Part shown: positions 19,907 to 22,588 of the stretch, piece by piece | How positions within the stretch are numbered: the stretch's first letter is position 1 | How the letters are laid out: each line of letters opens with the position of its first letter | NCBI GenBank assembly: GCA_003427395.1 | Contig: BFEA01000359.1 | Location: 1,428,719-1,451,306 of the forward strand | Reading direction: 5' to 3' | DNA length: 22,588 nt | Origin: Chara braunii | Lineage: Eukaryota > Streptophyta > Charophyceae > Charales > Characeae | The notes under the pieces: model-generated | What the model was told of the DNA's origin: nothing | Database searches by the model: none | What the model saw: the letters and a program-made list of their open reading frames with translations, nothing else | Translations under genes and position numbers: made by a program

Positions 19907-20432
19907 CATCTTCCACTTGGCAGCCATATCTGCTGTTCCTCCTCTCGAGGAACTTTGTCGTCTTCGAACTGCTGGATCGGTCGTCTCCTTCTTCATCAGG
20001 ACTTCCAGCGCTGCACTTCCGTGCGGGTGCTGAGCTGGCGCTGTTATCATTAGGGTTGCTGGTTCAGATCGGCACGTTGTGACAGTTGTGGGGTTACTGC
20101 TGCTACGGCAGCCATAGGCAGGGATATGAGGTGGCGAGGAGGAAGAAGAAGACTCCTGCATACTTCGTTGAACACTTGTTTCTGGTTGTTCGTGGTTGTT
20201 GTAAACGTGGTTGTGATTCTTGAAACAAGTACTCTGGATTGATTGGAGGGGGACGAGGGATTGCAGAATTGAAATTCGTTTTTCAATTCTCCGTGTGTTT
20301 TGAGCTTCCGCTGTGCATATCTTCTCTTCGGTTTTGTGTGGATTTGCCTCCTTCGAGTCTACTCTGCAATTGCATGCATGTATGGGAAAGTGTGAATTCG
20401 TTGTGGATTGAAGTTCAATCGGGTACATAACA
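19907..20432 (+). repeat. Element C LTR, right part
   Basis: Continuation of 1540-2060 after element A. It ends GGGTACATAACA, closely matching the end of A's LTR (AAGTTCATAACA), and carries a GCATGTATGGG word also seen near the end of A's LTR. No gene is seen inside. Confidence 0.6.
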
Positions 20433-20433
20433 G

Positions 20434-20540
20434 TACGGTGTGCCGGTTCTGTTTGACCACAAGAAGGAAGATGAACTGGACATGAGTATAGACTATAGGG
20501 AACAGTGCAATCATCATGAAGAATGTTCCAAGTTGCTGCC
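20434..20540 (+). pseudogene. Reverse transcriptase fragment of an older element D
   Basis: Directly after the LTR of C the frame reads YGVPVLFDHKKEDELDMSIDYRE. About 12 of 21 residues agree with the RT block of A and B ([18 protein letters not shown]). One frame over, the next bases read AIIMKN, as in B's NAIIVKN, so a single-base shift follows IDYR. No RT similarity is evident beyond about 20540. The likely explanation is that C jumped into the RT gene of D and that GTAC (20433-20436) is its target duplication; the other copy is outside the window. Confidence 0.6.
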
Positions 20541-20640
20541 TTGCGTAACTAGCAATGCCTTCCCTTCACGCAGATCAAGAATATCCCCAAATATGGATGG
20601 GCCATATGATACTGACCGTATCATAGACAAAGATATCTAC
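20541..20640. other. Unassigned stretch
   Basis: I recognise nothing here. It may be decayed sequence of element D. It runs into the poly-G artefact. Confidence 0.3.
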
Positions 20641-20647
20641 AGGTCGG

Positions 20648-20694
20648 GAGGCGGAGGGGGGGGGGGGGCGGTCGGGAGGCGGGGGGGGGGGGGG
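20648..20694. other. Poly-G tracts, probable sequencing artefact
   Basis: Two G runs, with a repeated GGTCGGGAGGCG-like word between and before them, end directly at an adapter sequence. No-signal cycles on two-colour Illumina machines give such G runs. Not treated as biology. Confidence 0.8.
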
Positions 20695-20717
20695 ATCTAG
20701 ATGTGTATAAGAGACAG
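20695..20717. other. Nextera mate-pair junction adapter (Tn5 mosaic end), contamination
   Basis: AGATGTGTATAAGAGACAG at 20699-20717 is the 19-bp Tn5 mosaic end used in Nextera libraries. The four bases before it, ATCT, are what remains of the inverted second copy expected in a mate-pair junction. The peptide MCIRDR read from it is a familiar adapter product, not a protein. Confidence 0.95.
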
Positions 20718-20737
20718 AATTTTATGGTGGTGCTGCT

Positions 20738-20817
20738 CGAGTCCTGGGTTCCCTCAACCAACTGACGCGACACAACTGCCTGAAAACCCAAATACGAAAT
20801 TTACAGCATTGGGCCTC
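20738..20817 (-). repeat. Diverged scrap of a B-like LTR
   Basis: The segment CCTGGGTT, CTCAACCAACTG, CGC, CCTGA follows the same order and spacing as in B's LTRs at 8370-8420 and 16170-16213. Similarity fades after about 45 bases, though both reach GGGCCTC. It sits between the adapter and an N with a poly-G run, so its true location is uncertain. Confidence 0.45.
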
Positions 20818-20830
20818 NGGGGGGGGGGGT
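20818..20830. other. N followed by poly-G
   Basis: An N at 20818 opens a G run. A second probable assembly or sequencing defect within 120 bases of the adapter. Confidence 0.75.
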
Positions 20831-20839
20831 TGCGGGGGA

Positions 20840-21116
20840 GGGAAGACCGCAGCAATAATAAAGTGTGGTTCCAATACCAGGAAGCAGCAGATGACCGATG
20901 CTATACAAAGAACAAACTGTGTGAGTCAGCCCCAAACGTCGTATCGTACTATGAGATGCTAGATAATAACGCCAAGCACACGACCTCACAGGAAATCCAA
21001 TGGCAACAGTGAATGAATTCCTGCTGAAAAACTTACTTGGAATCATCGTTATCTTCAACTGCAAGTCTCAGCGATTTCTTGATCAGTGGCCATGGGCTCT
21101 TCCCCTCCTGGATTGT
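20840..21116 (-). other. Possible two-exon fragment of an unknown host gene
   Basis: On the minus strand an acceptor-like CTACAATCCAG is followed by an open segment reading EGKSPWPLIKKSL and RLAVEDNDDS, which ends at a donor-like GTAAGT near 21030. Further on, a pyrimidine-rich acceptor (TTGTTCTTTGTATAG, about 20910) opens a segment reading IGHLLLPGIGTTLYY in matching phase (AA plus C gives Asn). I do not recognise the protein. The model rests on splice-like words and phase alone, and its downstream side meets the artefact region. Confidence 0.2.
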
Positions 21117-22518
21117 AGCAAGAATCATATCAATACAACTACAAAGTTAACTCTCATTACATGCTGTACATGCCCTGTGGACAGATAATACACACCTAGA
21201 ATTGTTCACCAAGACATTCTGAAGTCGCGTGCCCTCCACTTCGACAATATCAAGGGCAAAAAGCAACATAGAGAGGAAAGAAACAGTGGTTGCTCTTGCC
21301 ATCATCATAATCAACGTTCTTCTTCTTCTTCTTCCTTTCGGCGGGGCCATTATTGCCTTCTCTGTCATCTTCTTCTCTGAATCTTTTCATAGGTGTGCCA
21401 ACCCACCTACTCCACCCAAAGAGCACCACTTGTTGTCACAGCAAAACTGCCTGATTTGCACTGGGCACACACATGTTTTTGCGACGCACCTCACGGAGAA
21501 AATACATGCTCTCAAGGCAAAGAAAATACATGCTCTCAAGGCAAATGGCTTTTTCTTTTTCCTTTTTTTTTCAAAGGTGATGGCCCTGAGATAGTTCTAA
21601 TCGGACTGTCCAGCCTCAAGTGATTCAGAAGTATTTGATGTCGGTTGTCTAGTTCGATCTGGATTTGAATTTCGAACTCAGGAGGTCTGTATGTCAACAG
21701 TTTGTGGGTGCACTGAGTTAGACCCATCAGTATGGCAGATAGCATTAATCAATTAGAAATCACTCATAAAAAGGCTATTGCAGCTTAGTCCACAAGGAAG
21801 ATAAAAAAAAATTAAAGAAAAAGAACATGACGAGTCTGACAATATTAGTCCAAACAATAAGATCACACAAAAATGAGAAAGAAAGTTGGACGCAATCACA
21901 TTAGAAATCACGTGCAATTAACTCTTGGGTCTTTGTTTTCCTGCGTACAGATAACCTCTGTCCCTTAAGACCCCAGATATTATTCCCTCTTGCTCTCCCT
22001 GCCTTTTTCCCAATACCCCTTTCTCTGAACAGCTATGCTCAGCACGGATACAGTATTCTTCTTAAAAATTCTACCCCTTTTCTTTTCCGGCCATCGCTAA
22101 CTCTTCCTTCTCCTCTTGCACCTTCCCCTCGTCCAACTTTTTGAAAAAACATCATAAAAAAGCAGGGTAAAAGCTTATGAAAAAGCTGGGCTACCAGCTG
22201 GGCCGCCATGGTCACCTTATTTGCCCGGGCAGCCCACGGCTGTGCAAGGACCAGGGAAGGTCCCGGGGGGGGGGAGGGGAGGGAAGAAACATGAAAAATA
22301 CCAAAAAAAGTTATAAACTTATAACCTATATGATACGCAGAAAAATCAACTGAACAACTTTTGCCTCAGGGTCACATCAGAATTCTTTACGAAATTTAAA
22401 ATAAAAAAGTTTAAAAGTCTTAAAAAGCAAATTTTTTTTTGGCCCGTGGGCCACTGGTAGCCTGGCTAAAAAGAGAGAAAAAATGTGGAAGAGAACAAGA
22501 CCCCTTCCCCTTTCCCTA
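21117..22518. other. AT-rich sequence without a recognisable gene
   Basis: Contains A-rich and T-rich runs, a 24-bp tandem repeat and a G run at about 22264-22274. The longest open frames (about 120 aa at 21229-21594 on the plus strand and 73 aa at 21147-21368 on the minus strand) lack any family signature. This could be intron or intergenic DNA. Confidence 0.4.
21497..21544. repeat. Perfect 24-bp tandem duplication
   Basis: 21497-21520 and 21521-21544 are identical (unit begins AGAAAATACATGCTC). Confidence 0.95.

Positions 22519-22588
<70 letters not shown>
22519..22588. repeat. Compound (CT)n(CA)n microsatellite at the window end
   Basis: CT repeats from 22519 pass into CA repeats at about 22542 that run to the last base of the window. 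The end in a simple repeat suggests a contig limit. Confidence 0.95.

Noticed and set aside
20648-20694. G-quadruplex or regulatory G-rich element
   Set aside because: Directly joined to a library adapter, so a sequencing artefact is far more likely.
20871-20887. TGGTATTGGAAC on the minus strand as a further primer binding site
   Set aside because: It differs from the site of A and B at several bases and lies on the wrong side of the nearby B-like LTR scrap.
20701-21012. Open frame starting MCIRDR
   Set aside because: The start is the Tn5 mosaic end of a sequencing library, and the frame crosses an N and a G run.

Overview
The window is a stack of nested Ty3/gypsy (Metaviridae-type) LTR retrotransposons in a eukaryotic, probably plant-lineage nuclear genome. 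No intact host gene can be established. The case for plants or green algae is indirect: gag-pol order with RT, RNase H and integrase followed by a chromodomain-like tail, an initiator-Met-type primer site (TGGTATCGGAGC), and abundant decayed copies. I cannot name the species. Single Ns, poly-G tracts and a Nextera mate-pair junction show a short-read scaffold.

Layout. (1) 1-1539: non-coding sequence with CT repeats and a degenerate ~100-bp repeat, probably the internal 3' end of an old element (C). (2) 1540-2060 and 19907-20432: the two halves of one LTR of C. (3) 2061-19902: element A, plus strand, inserted in that LTR with a 4-bp target duplication CTGC. It has LTRs at 2061-3196 and 18734-19902, a primer site at 3199, gag at 4740-6340, and pol split into 6341-7530 and 16341-18700. 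(4) 7531-16336: element B, minus strand, inserted in the reverse transcriptase of A with target duplication CAAA. Its LTRs are 7531-8540 and 15415-16336, gag is 12199-14154 and pol is 8578-12213. (5) 20434-20540: a scrap of reverse transcriptase directly after the LTR of C, so C itself lies in a still older element (D). The order is D, then C, then A, then B. (6) 20641-20830: poly-G, a mate-pair adapter junction, a B-like LTR scrap and an N, so contiguity is doubtful here. (7) 20831-22588: AT-rich sequence with one weak minus-strand exon pair and a terminal CT/CA microsatellite.

How the genes work together. In each element Gag (capsid plus zinc knuckle) would form the particle. Pol (protease, RT, RNase H, integrase) would copy and insert the element, with a chromodomain-like tail that may target chromatin. 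All coding regions carry stops and frameshifts, so neither copy can be autonomous now.

The most interesting signal is at the two gag-pol junctions. In both A and B the gag frame runs into a canonical retroviral -1 slippery heptamer in exact register (A AAA AAC in A, G GGA AAC in B). The gag stop lies 0 or 12 nt downstream, and pol opens in the -1 frame. Each has a short stem with an 11-nt loop beginning 10-11 nt further on. Two clearly different elements sharing this layout suggest a lineage of chromodomain-bearing Ty3/gypsy elements that uses programmed -1 frameshifting.
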